Shown: positions 1 through 8,812, counted from the stretch's first letter. The stretch: DNA of 64,000 nucleotides from Ga0077555 sp963741565 (GCA_963741565.1 CAVUIK010000003.1:333017-397016), one strand, 5' to 3'. A program made the numbers and translations. The notes: a model not told the origin generated them from the sequence alone.

Positions 1-2
1 TT

Positions 3-179
3 CGCGCCTCGAGCTGGATTACGTCGACGTTGCCGATCGTGCTGCTTGGCCTCACCGATGCCATCTTCTTCGCGGGATTTCGTACCATCGTGCCGTTCGC
101 GGCACCGGCGCTCGCCTGGCTAGCCGGCATAGTCACCGGCCGGGGCTTGCGCTGGATGCTGCTCAGGTTTGGCCTGTAG
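3..179 (+). CDS. C-terminal end of a membrane protein, possibly CHASE2-type (partial)
   Basis: Reading frame 3 is open from the window edge to the TAG at 177-179 and encodes the last 58 residues of a protein whose start lies outside. The visible part is very hydrophobic and can form two membrane segments, split near FAGFRTIVPF, with a basic tail ending in LLRFGL. Proteins with an extracytoplasmic CHASE2 sensor domain often end in a cluster of membrane helices and are often encoded beside FecR-like and CHAT proteins, as here. That assignment rests on context and hydrophobicity only; any polytopic membrane protein would fit. The next gene starts 37 bases downstream, so co-transcription is likely. 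Confidence 0.5.
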   Translation, partial: RASSWITSTLPIVLLGLTDAIFFAGFRTIVPFAAPALAWLAGIVTGRGLRWMLLRFGL

Positions 180-216
180 TCAGTCGAATGCATATCGATC
201 GGGAGAGTTGGCAAAC

Positions 217-954
217 ATGCCTTCGAAAAGAAAACCATGGCAGTCGGCGGCACTTGTACTGGCGACCGCCGGCGCGCTGTTCCGCCCCACCGGCCCCACG
301 GCCGCTGACATTCTCGTCGTATCCTCCAGCGCACCCGGCCTGCGCCCAGGCATGCAAATTGCTGATAGCGCTCAGATCGAGGTCCCAGCCGGAGCCAAGG
401 TGCGTGTGCTGCTGCCGTCGGGCGCGACGCTGTCCCTCAACGGTCCGACGACGCGTCTCGTGAAGGACGTCACGAAAGGTGAGCCGATCGTCGAGAGCGT
501 CTGGGCGAAGGCGAAGGAATTGCTGGTCACCGGCGGCGTCGACCAGTCGCGTCCCGGTGCCACGCGTGGGATCACGGCTGCCGGGCCTGTCGATACGCCA
601 CCGTTCTCCTGGAACGTGATCGGAGCCGCATCGACCGGCAACGTTTGCGTTGAGCGCGGCGCTCGCCTCGTGCTGGTGCGGCCGGCAAATAGCAAGGCCG
701 ACGAGATTACATTGATCGATACGTCGAACAGCGCACGCGCCCAAATTGTCTGGCCTGAGGGAAGTGCGCAGGTGGATTGGCCGGCCACGCTCACTCCAAA
801 CGCTGCTACCACCTACCAACTGGTCGCCAAGGGACAGGCTTCGCGTCAAATTCGCTTGCGGCTGCTAGGCAAGGAAGAGATGAGCGAGACCGCCGCACTG
901 GCCACACTTCTCGCCAACGATTGCCGGCAGCAGGCACGTGCCTGGGCGAAGTGA
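217..954 (+). CDS. FecR-like domain protein, secreted
   Basis: A 245-residue protein. The ATG at 217 is preferred over in-frame upstream codons because it follows a GGGAGAG ribosome binding site and opens a signal peptide (basic MPSKRK, then a hydrophobic stretch). After cleavage, residues about 32-85 resemble a FecR-type beta domain: a PGM motif, an alternating hydrophobic pattern, then LPSGATLSLNGPTTRL. FecR domains occur in iron sigma-factor regulators but are also common as stand-alone periplasmic modules of unknown role. No membrane anchor or sigma/anti-sigma partner is present. It lies between a membrane protein and an exported TPR-CHAT protein in one probable operon, which suggests an envelope function rather than iron regulation. 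The C-terminal half is unrecognised. Confidence 0.7.
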   Translation: MPSKRKPWQSAALVLATAGALFRPTGPTAADILVVSSSAPGLRPGMQIADSAQIEVPAGAKVRVLLPSGATLSLNGPTTRLVKDVTKGEPIVESVWAKAKELLVTGGVDQSRPGATRGITAAGPVDTPPFSWNVIGAASTGNVCVERGARLVLVRPANSKADEITLIDTSNSARAQIVWPEGSAQVDWPATLTPNAATTYQLVAKGQASRQIRLRLLGKEEMSETAALATLLANDCRQQARAWAK

Positions 955-997
955 ACCCGAGTGCCGACGCCGTGCTCGTACACGATGGAGAGCGGTC

Positions 998-3900
998 ATG
1001 CAGATCAAGACACTCCTGCAAGCAGCGTGTGTAGGCTTGGCATTGGCAATTGCTACTGCCCCGCTGGACCGAACGCTGGCCCAATCGCCGCCGGCCGCAA
1101 CCGATGCACAAAAAATTGCCACCGAGCTGAAACGGCTGCTGGCCGAGGGAAAAACCGCTGATGCCGCAGCACTCGCCAAGCAACGCCATGACCAGCTCAC
1201 GGCCCAGAACGGCGCGACCGACCTCGCCACACTCGCCGCCGGCTACGAGCTTGGCCGGGTCTATCGTCTCGGTGGACAGCTCGACTTGGCCGAGGCGGTG
1301 TATCGCGACGCACTCGCCGCGATCCTGACAGCCACCTCACCAGCGGCAACGGCCTACCATCATTTTTCTGACGAGCTCGTCGAACTTCTCAAGCAGCGCG
1401 GCCGCATCGATGCGGCTATTGTTGTCTACCAGGACGCCATCGATCGCCTCAGAAACAGAAGCGCGAACTCGCCCGCAGAGGGCCGGTACCTGCAGAAGCT
1501 CGGCATGCTCTATCGCCACAAGGGCGCCTTCAAGGAGGCAGAGCAGGCACTGCGCGCGGCGTTGACGATCATGGAAAGAGACAACGGTCGCGATCATGGA
1601 TCTCTACTTCTGCCGGTCAACTCACTTGCCGGCATCTCTCGCGTTCTGGGTCGCTATGAGGAGGCCGAGGCGCTCTACAAGCGCGCCATCGAGCTGGCGA
1701 CCCGCGAGCGTGGCGCGAAGCATCCCGACGTCGGCATTCTGCAAGACAATCTTGGCATTCTGTATCAGCAGGCCCGCCGGTTCGCCGAGGCCGAGGCCGT
1801 GCAGAAAAAGGCGCTCGAGATCCTGGAAGCGAGCCACGGTTCGGAGCATCTCTCAACGGCCCAGGTGATCGCCAACCTCGCAGCAACCTATTATACGCAG
1901 CGGCGACACGAGGAGGCCCTGCAGCACAATCTGCGCGCGATCGTGGTGTTCGAGAAAGGGCTGGCCCCGGGCGACCCAAGGCTCGGCACCCTCTATGACA
2001 ACACCGCCGGCGCCTACCGCGAGCTGGGCAAGCAGGCCGAAGCCGCTCGCATGTACGAGCGTGCACTGCAGAACCTTCTCAAGGCCTACGGTCCCGATCA
2101 TCCCGAGGTCGGGACGGTGTTCAATAATCTGTCCGTATCCAAGCTCGCACTTCGGCAGTTCGCCGAGGCCCGCGATTTTGCTCTGCGCGCGCTGAAGATC
2201 GGCGAGGCCAGCTATGGCAAGGAGCACGAGACAATCGCGATTACGCTGACCAATATCGCCGGCGCGGAATTCAGTCTCGGCAACGCATCCGCAGCGGCAG
2301 CAGCGTTGCAGCGTGCGGTCTCCATCCTGGAATCGGTGCATGACAAGGAGCATCATTCCCTCGTGCAGCCGCTGCTCCAGCTGGGCGAGACCGAGCTGTC
2401 GCGGGGGCAGGCTTCGGCGTCGCTTGCTTTTTATCGCCGTGCCGCGACGATCGAGCTGAAAGCCCGCGCGCGCGATCGCACGGCACGCCCCGGTGAGCGC
2501 AACGACCGCCGGCGATTGAACGACGCGTTTTTTGGCGTGATCGATGCCGCGTGGGAGGAGGGACGCACCACGCCACAGCAACGCGCCATCCACACCGACG
2601 CCGCTTTCAAGGCTGCCCAATGGGCGATGCTGACAACGGCCGGATCGGCGATCGGTCAGCTCGGGGCACGGCTCGGCGCCAGCAGTCCGGCGCTCGCGCG
2701 CCTCGTCCGAGAGCGACAGGATATTGCCGCCGAATGGTCGACGGGCGACATCCGCCTGACCGCCGCCGTGGCACAGCCGCCTGCGTCGCGCGACGCTGCC
2801 CTAGAGGCGCGCTTGCGCAAACGCCAAGGCGAGATCGAGGCGCGGCTGCTGAGCATCGATGGGCAGCTCAACAGCGACTTTCCCGCTTTCGCTGAACTCG
2901 CGGCCCCGCAGGCGCTGGCGGTCGCAGAGGCACAGGCGCTGCTGGGGAGCGTCGAAGCGCTGCTCGTCTATGTCACCGACCGTCGGCATGTGCATGCCTT
3001 TCTCGTCAAACGCGATCAGGTTACATGGCAGAGGCTGGCCATCAGCGCCGGTCATCTGTCGTCCAAGGTGCAGGCACTGCGATGCGGGCTCGATCCCGGC
3101 GAGTGGATCGGCGAGGACAAGCCTGTGCAGTGCATGAAGCTCCTCGGCCGAGGTCCCGAGCAGGACGAGTTGCCATTCGATACCGGCATTGCCGCAGATC
3201 TTTATGCGGTGCTGTTGAAACCGTTCGAAGTGGAGCTGCGCGGCACGCAGGTCCTGATTGCAGCCTCGGGGGCGTTGAGCGGTCTGCCGTTCCAAGCCCT
3301 CCTCGCCGAACAGCCGGCTGTCGGCACGCCGTTGCGGGACATGAAATGGGTAGCAAGCACGACGGCCATGACGGTCCTCCCGTCGGTGCCGAGCCTCAAG
3401 ACGCTGCGTCGACAGATCCGGGCGAGCCAGGGGACGAAGCCGTTCCTCGGGATCGGCAACCCAATTCTGATCGGAGCGGCCGGTGACAACACCCAGGCCT
3501 CCGCCGCGCAAGCCTGTGTCGAGGCGACCGCGGGGCGCCGCCAAGGAACCGTCGCCGGCATCGCCAGGCCGGCCGCCGCTTCGACCTTCCTGCGTGGCGG
3601 ACGCGTCGATCTGGCTGAATTACGGCGCCTGGAGCCTCTGCCCGAGACGCGCGACGAGCTTTGCGCCGTTGCGCGCAGCCTCGGCGCAAACAACGTCGAT
3701 GTCCTGCTTGGTGATAAGGCGACCGAGACGAATGTGCGCCGACTCGATGGCAGCGGTGCGTTGCAGGCGTTCCGCATCGTCCATTTCGCGACCCACGGCC
3801 TGGTCCCCGGCGAGTTGGAAGGCGTTGCCGAGCCGGCACTGGTCCTGACACCGCCGGATAAGGCCAGCGAGGAGGACGATGGGCTACTCACGGCTTCGGA

Positions 3901-4249
3901 GGTTGCAGCACTCCGGCTCGATGCGGACTGGGTGATCCTGTCGGCCTGCAACACTTCGGCGGGCGACGGCCCACAGGCCGAGGCCTTCTCCGGTCTGGCT
4001 CGGGCATTCTTCTACGCCGGTGCACGCGCATTGCTGGTGTCGCATTGGCCGGTGCAGTCGACCGCGGCTGTCATGCTGACGACGACGGCACTGGGTGAAT
4101 TGCAGCGCGATCCAAACCTGGCACGGGCCGAAGCCTTGCGCCGTGCGATGTCGGGGCTGATCGCCGACGGGCAACAACCGCGAAACGCACATCCCCAGGT
4201 CTGGGCACCATTCGTCGTGGTGGGAGGCGGCGCCGCATCATCCCGATAA
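998..4249 (+). CDS. Exported TPR-CHAT domain protein (caspase-like peptidase)
   Basis: A 1083-residue protein. The ATG at 998 follows a GGAGAG site and starts a clear signal peptide (MQIKTLLQ, hydrophobic core, ending LAQ near residue 30). Residues about 60-500 are tandem tetratricopeptide repeats of the about 42-residue type, recognisable from recurring AEALYKRALEI-like and HPDVG/HPEVG linkers. Residues about 690-1080 form a CHAT domain of the caspase/separase fold: HFATHG carries the probable catalytic His933 and SACNTS the probable catalytic Cys984, so the dyad is intact. CHAT proteins are proteases or protease-like effectors activated through partner domains; described TPR-CHAT effectors act in the cytoplasm, whereas this one should be exported. 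Substrate unknown. The start lies 43 bases after the FecR-like gene, so co-transcription is likely. Confidence 0.88.
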   Translation: MQIKTLLQAACVGLALAIATAPLDRTLAQSPPAATDAQKIATELKRLLAEGKTADAAALAKQRHDQLTAQNGATDLATLAAGYELGRVYRLGGQLDLAEAVYRDALAAILTATSPAATAYHHFSDELVELLKQRGRIDAAIVVYQDAIDRLRNRSANSPAEGRYLQKLGMLYRHKGAFKEAEQALRAALTIMERDNGRDHGSLLLPVNSLAGISRVLGRYEEAEALYKRAIELATRERGAKHPDVGILQDNLGILYQQARRFAEAEAVQKKALEILEASHGSEHLSTAQVIANLAATYYTQRRHEEALQHNLRAIVVFEKGLAPGDPRLGTLYDNTAGAYRELGKQAEAARMYERALQNLLKAYGPDHPEVGTVFNNLSVSKLALRQFAEARDFALRALKIGEASYGKEHETIAITLTNIAGAEFSLGNASAAAAALQRAVSILESVHDKEHHSLVQPLLQLGETELSRGQASASLAFYRRAATIELKARARDRTARPGERNDRRRLNDAFFGVIDAAWEEGRTTPQQRAIHTDAAFKAAQWAMLTTAGSAIGQLGARLGASSPALARLVRERQDIAAEWSTGDIRLTAAVAQPPASRDAALEARLRKRQGEIEARLLSIDGQLNSDFPAFAELAAPQALAVAEAQALLGSVEALLVYVTDRRHVHAFLVKRDQVTWQRLAISAGHLSSKVQALRCGLDPGEWIGEDKPVQCMKLLGRGPEQDELPFDTGIAADLYAVLLKPFEVELRGTQVLIAASGALSGLPFQALLAEQPAVGTPLRDMKWVASTTAMTVLPSVPSLKTLRRQIRASQGTKPFLGIGNPILIGAAGDNTQASAAQACVEATAGRRQGTVAGIARPAAASTFLRGGRVDLAELRRLEPLPETRDELCAVARSLGANNVDVLLGDKATETNVRRLDGSGALQAFRIVHFATHGLVPGELEGVAEPALVLTPPDKASEEDDGLLTASEVAALRLDADWVILSACNTSAGDGPQAEAFSGLARAFFYAGARALLVSHWPVQSTAAVMLTTTALGELQRDPNLARAEALRRAMSGLIADGQQPRNAHPQVWAPFVVVGGGAASSR

Positions 4250-4441
4250 TGCATCCCCAAATTGCCATTGGCGTTCTGGACGCCGGCAATTGCTCTCGTT
4301 GATCGAAAGGACGCTCTGTTCCGCCCGCGAGAGGGTGTCCGGAGATCTGGCTGTCCGGAGATCCGGCTGGTCACATCGGGCCTGTCGGGTTATTCTTGGC
4401 CCGACTGGTGCCGAAATCAGCGAATGGCGCCGATCGCCAGA

Positions 4442-4518
4442 GATCCCGTAGCTCAGCTGGATAGAGCATCTGCCTTCTAAGCAGAGGGTCGCAGGTTCGA
4501 GCCCTGCCGGGATCGCCA
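4442..4518 (+). tRNA. tRNA-Arg (anticodon UCU)
   Basis: A 77-nt cloverleaf. The acceptor stem GATCCCG pairs with CGGGATC, the discriminator base is G and CCA is encoded. The D arm is GCTCAGCTGGATAGAGC, the anticodon stem TCTGC/GCAGA encloses the loop CTTCTAA with anticodon TCT at 4476-4478, and the T arm is GCAGG TTCGAGC CCTGC. It reads AGA arginine codons, which are rare in a high-GC genome. No integrase or duplicated 3' end lies nearby, so it does not look like an occupied attachment site. Confidence 0.97.
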
Positions 4519-4542
4519 TTAAATGTGCCAGGAGCTATTCCA

Positions 4543-4599
4543 TTCTGATGTCATCCCGGCGTTTATTGCCGGCATCCATCGTGCCGGAGGCGCGTCTAC
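4543..4599. repeat. Half copy of the palindromic repeat seen at 6669-6785
   Basis: From TTCTG through GTCATCCCGG, TTATTGCCGG and ATCCATCGTGCC this stretch matches the left half of the element at 6669-6785 with few mismatches; the right inverted half is absent. It lies between tRNA-Arg and the convergent gene at 4681-5136. The rest of the interval holds three short GC-rich repeats and no gene. Confidence 0.7.
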
Positions 4600-4654
4600 C
4601 CGGGGATCTATCTGCCGGAGGCGCGTCGATGCGGTGATCTGCCGGAGGCGCGTC
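4582..4654. repeat. Three copies of a 15-bp GC-rich repeat
   Basis: TGCCGGAGGCGCGTC occurs exactly at 4582-4596, 4613-4627 and 4640-4654, with start-to-start spacing of 31 and 27 bases. The spacers are unlike each other. The first copy overlaps the end of the half palindromic repeat, so the array may derive from that element. It ends 26 bases before the stop codon of the minus-strand gene. No function can be read from it. Confidence 0.75.
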
Positions 4655-4680
4655 GGCGACCCGCCCCGCAGGCATCGAAC

Positions 4681-5136
4681 CTAGAGTTTTTCAGGGTTGC
4701 CGGGCCGGATGCGCGCTGCGCCGGCGAAGCTGCCGTCCGTGTTGAAGGAGTGGATCGCCTGCTCGAGGGAATATTCGCGTGTGCAGGTGGTTTCGCTGCC
4801 GGAGACGCTGCAGAATTCGCCGTCTTTGCTGGCGTGCCACTTGTCCGTCGTGCGCTTGCCCTGGAACTCCATGCGATAGGCCGTGGCGTTCTCGACGAAG
4901 ACATGGAAGGGGTCGCCGTCGGATGTGGTGCCGCTGAGGGTGTTGCCGATATAGAGCGCCTCGAAGTCCTTGGCCGAGAGCTTCTTGGCGCCCTTGGCGA
5001 CGAGGCCCGCTTCGGTCGGCGCGGGCTTGGCCTCGGTTTGGGTGGCCGGCGGTGCCGATTGCGCCAAGCTCGCCTGCGGCGTCGCCGCGCCGAGCACGGC
5101 GATCAGCAGGGACATTGCAAATGGGGGATGTGCCAT
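4681..5136 (-). CDS. Small secreted protein of unknown function
   Basis: A 151-residue protein. The ATG at 5136 is chosen over the one 13 codons upstream because it has an AAAGAG ribosome binding site and starts directly with a signal peptide (MAHPPFAMSLLIAVLG, cleavage after SLAQ near residue 26). A Pro/Ala/Thr linker is followed by a compact domain with AKDFEALYIGNTLSG, then an FHVFVENATAYRM strand pair. Two cysteines (GEFCSV and ETTCTR) are about nine residues apart and could form a disulphide in the periplasm. The pattern is that of a small secreted beta-rich protein in which a short sequence defines an inducible state, but I cannot name the family with certainty. It is followed on the same strand by no close gene; the neighbour at 5229 is transcribed towards it. 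Confidence 0.75.
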   Translation of the reverse strand: MAHPPFAMSLLIAVLGAATPQASLAQSAPPATQTEAKPAPTEAGLVAKGAKKLSAKDFEALYIGNTLSGTTSDGDPFHVFVENATAYRMEFQGKRTTDKWHASKDGEFCSVSGSETTCTREYSLEQAIHSFNTDGSFAGAARIRPGNPEKL

Positions 5137-5228
5137 GGCGCTCTTTCGCGTTGGTGGATGGGTCGGGGCAAGCATTGGTTTGCAACCAGATCGACGTCGG
5201 CGCCGAGGGCGGGCGGCATCGGCTGTAA

Positions 5229-6578
5229 TCAGGTGGGGCGGTGGCCCGTATGAGGGTTGGCGGGTCGCGCGATGCCGAGATGCTCGCGGAGCGTCGTGCC
5301 CGCGTAGTCGCCGCGGAAGTGGCCGCGGCGTTGCAGCTCCGGTACGACGCCGTCGACAAATTCTGCGAGACCGTGGGGCAGCGCATGGAACTGCATCATG
5401 AAGCCGTCGCAGGCGCCGAGGCCGACCCAGTGCTCCATCACGTCGGCGACGTCGCGGGCAGTGCCCTTGATGGTCTTGCGGCCGCGCTCGTAACCGAGAT
5501 AGAGCTGGCGCAGCGTCGGATTCTCCTCGCGGATCGTCTTCATGATGTCGTCGTAGAAGGCCTTGTGGAAGTTCGAGCTCTGCGGCAGCCGGTCCGCGGG
5601 GATCGGCTCGTCGAGCGGCAGACCGGTGAGATCGACCTCGAGATCCATGGCGAGGCGGAACAGGCCCACGTCCGGATGCAGAAGCTCCTGCAGGCGCTGG
5701 AACTTCTCCTCGGCCTCCGCTCGCGAGCGCCCGATTACGACGGGTAGTCCGGCGAGAATGCGCAAGTCTCTGGGATCGCGGCCGTACTTGGCCATGCGGC
5801 CCTTGAGATCGTCGTAGGCGACTTTGGCGGCCTCGGGAGCAGCGGCGCTGGCGAAAACCACTTCCGCGGTGCGGGCGGCCAATTCCCGGCCGGTGTCGGA
5901 GGCACCCGCCTGGCTGATCACGGGATGGCCCTGCGGCGGCCGCTGGATGTTGAGCGCGCCATCGACTTTGAAGTAGGAGCCGTGATGATGGACCACGTGC
6001 ATGCGGTTCGGATCGAAATAGAGACCTGTGCCACGATCGCGCACGAAGGCATCGTCGTCCCAGCTGTCCCAGAGCTTACGCACGACGTCGACGAACTCGC
6101 CGGCCCGCGCGTAGCGCTCGGCGTGCGGGGCGAGCTTGGCATGGCCGAAGTTGCGCGCGGCGTAGTCGTTGGCGGATGTGACGACGTTCCAAGCGGCGCG
6201 TCCGGCGGAGATGTGATCCAGCGATGCGAACTGGCGGGCGACATTGTAGGGCTCGCTGAAGCTTGTCGACACCGTGCCACCAAGGCCGATACGGCTCGTC
6301 GCGCCGGCAAGCGCGGTGAGCAGAGTCACCGGCTCCAACGCATTCATGTACATAGGGAACCGGCTCCACGCCTGGAAGTTTTCGGTGCGTGTGGCCGGCG
6401 TATCGGCGATGAAGAAGAGGTCGAATTTGCCCCGCTCGGCGAGTTTGGCCAGCATGCGGTAGTGATCGATGTCCGTCGAGCCGGCGGCGTTCGTGTCTGG
6501 GTTCAGCCACGAGGCCGGATGGTTGCCCGTCGCCTGATCGACGAGCAGCGCCAGCGACATCATCTTGCGTTTGCGCAT
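5229..6578 (-). CDS. NtaA/SnaA/DszA-type flavin monooxygenase (LLM class)
   Basis: A 449-residue protein. The ATG at 6578 (MRKRKMMSLALLVDQ) is preferred over an in-frame start 20 codons upstream because it follows a GAAGG site and matches the short N terminus usual in the family. It has the luciferase-like TIM barrel: GKFDLFFIADTPATR near residue 70, EPVTLLTALAGAT, IGLGGTVSTSFSEPYNVAR, then SAGRAAWNVVTSAND and ISQAGASDTGRELAARTAEVVF, all characteristic of the nitrilotriacetate / dibenzothiophene-sulfone / alkanesulfonate monooxygenase subgroup. These enzymes use FMNH2 supplied by a separate reductase to oxygenate small organic or organosulfur substrates. No reductase or transporter gene is adjacent, so the substrate is open. 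Confidence 0.9.
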   Translation of the reverse strand: MRKRKMMSLALLVDQATGNHPASWLNPDTNAAGSTDIDHYRMLAKLAERGKFDLFFIADTPATRTENFQAWSRFPMYMNALEPVTLLTALAGATSRIGLGGTVSTSFSEPYNVARQFASLDHISAGRAAWNVVTSANDYAARNFGHAKLAPHAERYARAGEFVDVVRKLWDSWDDDAFVRDRGTGLYFDPNRMHVVHHHGSYFKVDGALNIQRPPQGHPVISQAGASDTGRELAARTAEVVFASAAAPEAAKVAYDDLKGRMAKYGRDPRDLRILAGLPVVIGRSRAEAEEKFQRLQELLHPDVGLFRLAMDLEVDLTGLPLDEPIPADRLPQSSNFHKAFYDDIMKTIREENPTLRQLYLGYERGRKTIKGTARDVADVMEHWVGLGACDGFMMQFHALPHGLAEFVDGVVPELQRRGHFRGDYAGTTLREHLGIARPANPHTGHRPT

Positions 6579-6668
6579 GGGGCCTTCAAATGTGAACCAC
6601 AAACCGACCAGTTTCGCCTGAGCGTGAGGGGCGGACAACTGGCCAACCCCCGGATCAATTTAATTCTG

Positions 6669-6785
6669 TTGTCATCCCGGCATTTATTGCCGGGACCCAT
6701 CGTGCCAGAGGCGCTCCGACAACATGCCCTGCGCGCCGAGCCCAGCTGAGGGTTGGGTCCCGGGGACGAGCCCCGGGATGACAAC
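6669..6785. repeat. Palindromic (REP/MITE-like) intergenic repeat
   Basis: A 117-bp element bounded by perfect 13-bp inverted ends (GTTGTCATCCCGG and CCGGGATGACAAC). A nested inverted pair lies inside (CCGGGACCCA and TGGGTCCCGG), so the whole can fold into one long hairpin. A half copy lies at 4543-4599. Repeats with GTCATCCCGG...CCGGGATGAC ends are common between genes of alphaproteobacteria. This one lies just after the 3' end of thiC and could also act as a transcript-end structure. Confidence 0.8.
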
Positions 6786-6818
6786 GCTATTTTCCTTCAA
6801 TCAGCGTGATTTAATCGA

Positions 6819-8726
6819 TCACCCGAGCGTCTTGTTGCTCGCCTTGACCTTGTCGGCGTCGAGGTAGAGCTCGCCACCCATATCTTTGAACTTCTTCGAC
6901 ATCTCGTCCATGCCGGCTTGTGCTGCCGTCGCATCTGCACTCAACATGTTGTCGACGCCGGCATTCTGTTTCGCCGCGTAGTCGCGCACGTCCTGCGTGA
7001 TCTTCATCGAGCAGAACTTCGGGCCGCACATCGAGCAGAAGTGGGCGACCTTGTGGGCGTCCTTCGGCAGCGTGGCGTCGTGCATCTCGCGCGCCGTATC
7101 CGGATCGAGACCGAGGTTGAACTGGTCCTCCCAGCGGAAATCGAAGCGGGCGCGTGACAGGGCGTCGTCCCGGAGCTGAGCCGCCGGATGCCCTTTGGCG
7201 AGGTCAGCGGCGTGGGCTGCAATCTTGTAGGTGATGACGCCATACTTGACGTCGTTGCGATCGGGCAGGCCCAGATGTTCCTTTGGCGTCACGTAGCACA
7301 GCATGGCGCAGCCGAACCAGCCGATCATGGCGGCGCCAATGCCGGACGTGATGTGGTCGTAGCCCGGCGCGATGTCGGTGGTGAGAGGCCCAAGCGTATA
7401 GAATGGCGCTTCACCGCACTCCTTCAACTGCTTGTCCATGTTGATCTTGATCTTGTGCATCGGTACGTGGCCGGGGCCCTCGATCATGACCTGACAGCCC
7501 TTCTTCCAGGCACGCTGGGTCAGCTCACCCAGCGTCTCAAGCTCGGCGAACTGGGCGCGGTCGTTGGCGTCGGCGATCGAGCCCGGGCGCAGGCCGTCAC
7601 CGAGCGAGAACGAGACGTCGTATTTCTGCATGATGTCGCAGATCTCGTCGAAGTGCTCGTAGAGGAAGCTCTCCTTGTGATGCGCGAGGCACCATTTGGC
7701 CATGATCGAGCCGCCGCGCGAGACGATGCCGGTCACGCGATGCGCGGTCAGCGGCACGTAGGCGAGGCGAACGCCGGCATGGATCGTGAAGTAGTCGACG
7801 CCCTGCTCGCACTGCTCGATCAGGGTGTCTTTGTACATCTCCCAGGTCAACTTCACCGGGTCGCCGCCGCACTTCTCGAGGGCCTGATAGATCGGCACCG
7901 TGCCAATGGGGACAGGCGAATTGCGCAGGATCCACTCGCGGGTGTTGTGGATGTTGCGGCCCGTTGAAAGGTCCATGACGGTGTCGGCGCCCCAGCGGAT
8001 CGACCACACCATTTTGTCGACCTCCTCCTCGACGGAGGACGTGACGGCCGAATTGCCGATGTTGGCATTGATCTTCACGAGGAAGTTGCGGCCGATGATC
8101 ATCGGCTCCAACTCGGCGTGATTGATATTGCACGGGATGATGGCACGGCCGCGCGCGATCTCAGTCCGCACGAATTCCGGTGTGATGTGCTCGGGCAGCG
8201 ACGCACCGAAGCTTTCGCCGTCAGCCAGAGCGGCCTTGGCGCGGGCCAGGACCTTGGCGCGGCCCAGGTTCTCGCGGTGGGCGACGTAAATCATCTCCTT
8301 GGTGATGATGCCGGCGCGGGCGAATTCGAACTGGGTGACTGGCTTGCCGGGAAGGCCGCGCATCGGCGCCGGCTTGTTCGGGAAGTCGCGGGCGAGCGCC
8401 TTGCCTTTGACGTTGCCGTTGTCCTCGGGCTTGATCTCGCGGCCGGTGTAGCTCTCGATGCCGCCGCGCTCCTTGACCCAGGCCTCGCGGTGACGGCTCA
8501 AGCCCTTTTCGACATCGATCTTGACGGTGGTGTCGGTGTAGGGCCCCGACGCGTCATAAACCCGGAACGGCGGCTCGCCGGATTCCTTCTGCAACGCGAT
8601 CTCGCGGAATGGGACGCGGACGTCGGGATGCGCCTCGGGCGCGCTATAGATTTTGACCGAGCCAGCAATGGGCCCCGTGGTCACTTCCGGAACCATCAGG
8701 TCCTTCGAGCGCGTAATCTTATTCAT
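6819..8726 (-). CDS. thiC: Phosphomethylpyrimidine synthase ThiC
   Basis: A 635-residue radical-SAM enzyme that converts aminoimidazole ribotide to hydroxymethylpyrimidine phosphate, the pyrimidine branch of thiamine synthesis. The ATG at 8726 follows a GGAGAG site; a TTG four codons upstream lacks one. The family is unmistakable: RGRAIIPCNINH, KINANIGNSAVTSSVEEEVDKM, WSIRWGADTVMDLSTGRNIH and, near the C terminus, CSMCGPKFC, which supplies the CX2CX4C cysteines (about C564, C567, C572) of the 4Fe-4S cluster. Length is normal. A TPP riboswitch lies upstream with about 88 nt between aptamer and start, so thiamine pyrophosphate should repress it. No other thi gene is nearby; the genes upstream encode receiver-like proteins instead. 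Confidence 0.98.
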   Translation of the reverse strand: MNKITRSKDLMVPEVTTGPIAGSVKIYSAPEAHPDVRVPFREIALQKESGEPPFRVYDASGPYTDTTVKIDVEKGLSRHREAWVKERGGIESYTGREIKPEDNGNVKGKALARDFPNKPAPMRGLPGKPVTQFEFARAGIITKEMIYVAHRENLGRAKVLARAKAALADGESFGASLPEHITPEFVRTEIARGRAIIPCNINHAELEPMIIGRNFLVKINANIGNSAVTSSVEEEVDKMVWSIRWGADTVMDLSTGRNIHNTREWILRNSPVPIGTVPIYQALEKCGGDPVKLTWEMYKDTLIEQCEQGVDYFTIHAGVRLAYVPLTAHRVTGIVSRGGSIMAKWCLAHHKESFLYEHFDEICDIMQKYDVSFSLGDGLRPGSIADANDRAQFAELETLGELTQRAWKKGCQVMIEGPGHVPMHKIKINMDKQLKECGEAPFYTLGPLTTDIAPGYDHITSGIGAAMIGWFGCAMLCYVTPKEHLGLPDRNDVKYGVITYKIAAHAADLAKGHPAAQLRDDALSRARFDFRWEDQFNLGLDPDTAREMHDATLPKDAHKVAHFCSMCGPKFCSMKITQDVRDYAAKQNAGVDNMLSADATAAQAGMDEMSKKFKDMGGELYLDADKVKASNKTLG

Positions 8727-8812
8727 GGCTCTCTCCAAAGTTTGAGCGCGCGGTCAATCTGCTGCTGCCAGCAGTGGATTCATGAGCTGATCGAGTACGG
8801 GCGCGAGAAGTG

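Noticed and set aside
998..4249. TPR-CHAT as part of a type III-E CRISPR (Craspase) system
   Set aside because: No gRAMP or other cas gene, and the protein carries a signal peptide.
4582..4654. CRISPR array
   Set aside because: Only three 15-bp repeats, spacers of 12-16 bases, no cas genes.
4442..4660. tRNA-Arg as attachment site of an integrated element
   Set aside because: No integrase, no duplicated tRNA 3' end and ordinary chromosomal genes on both sides.
6669..6785. Complete insertion sequence
   Set aside because: Only 117 bp, no transposase and no target duplication visible; it is a small palindromic repeat.
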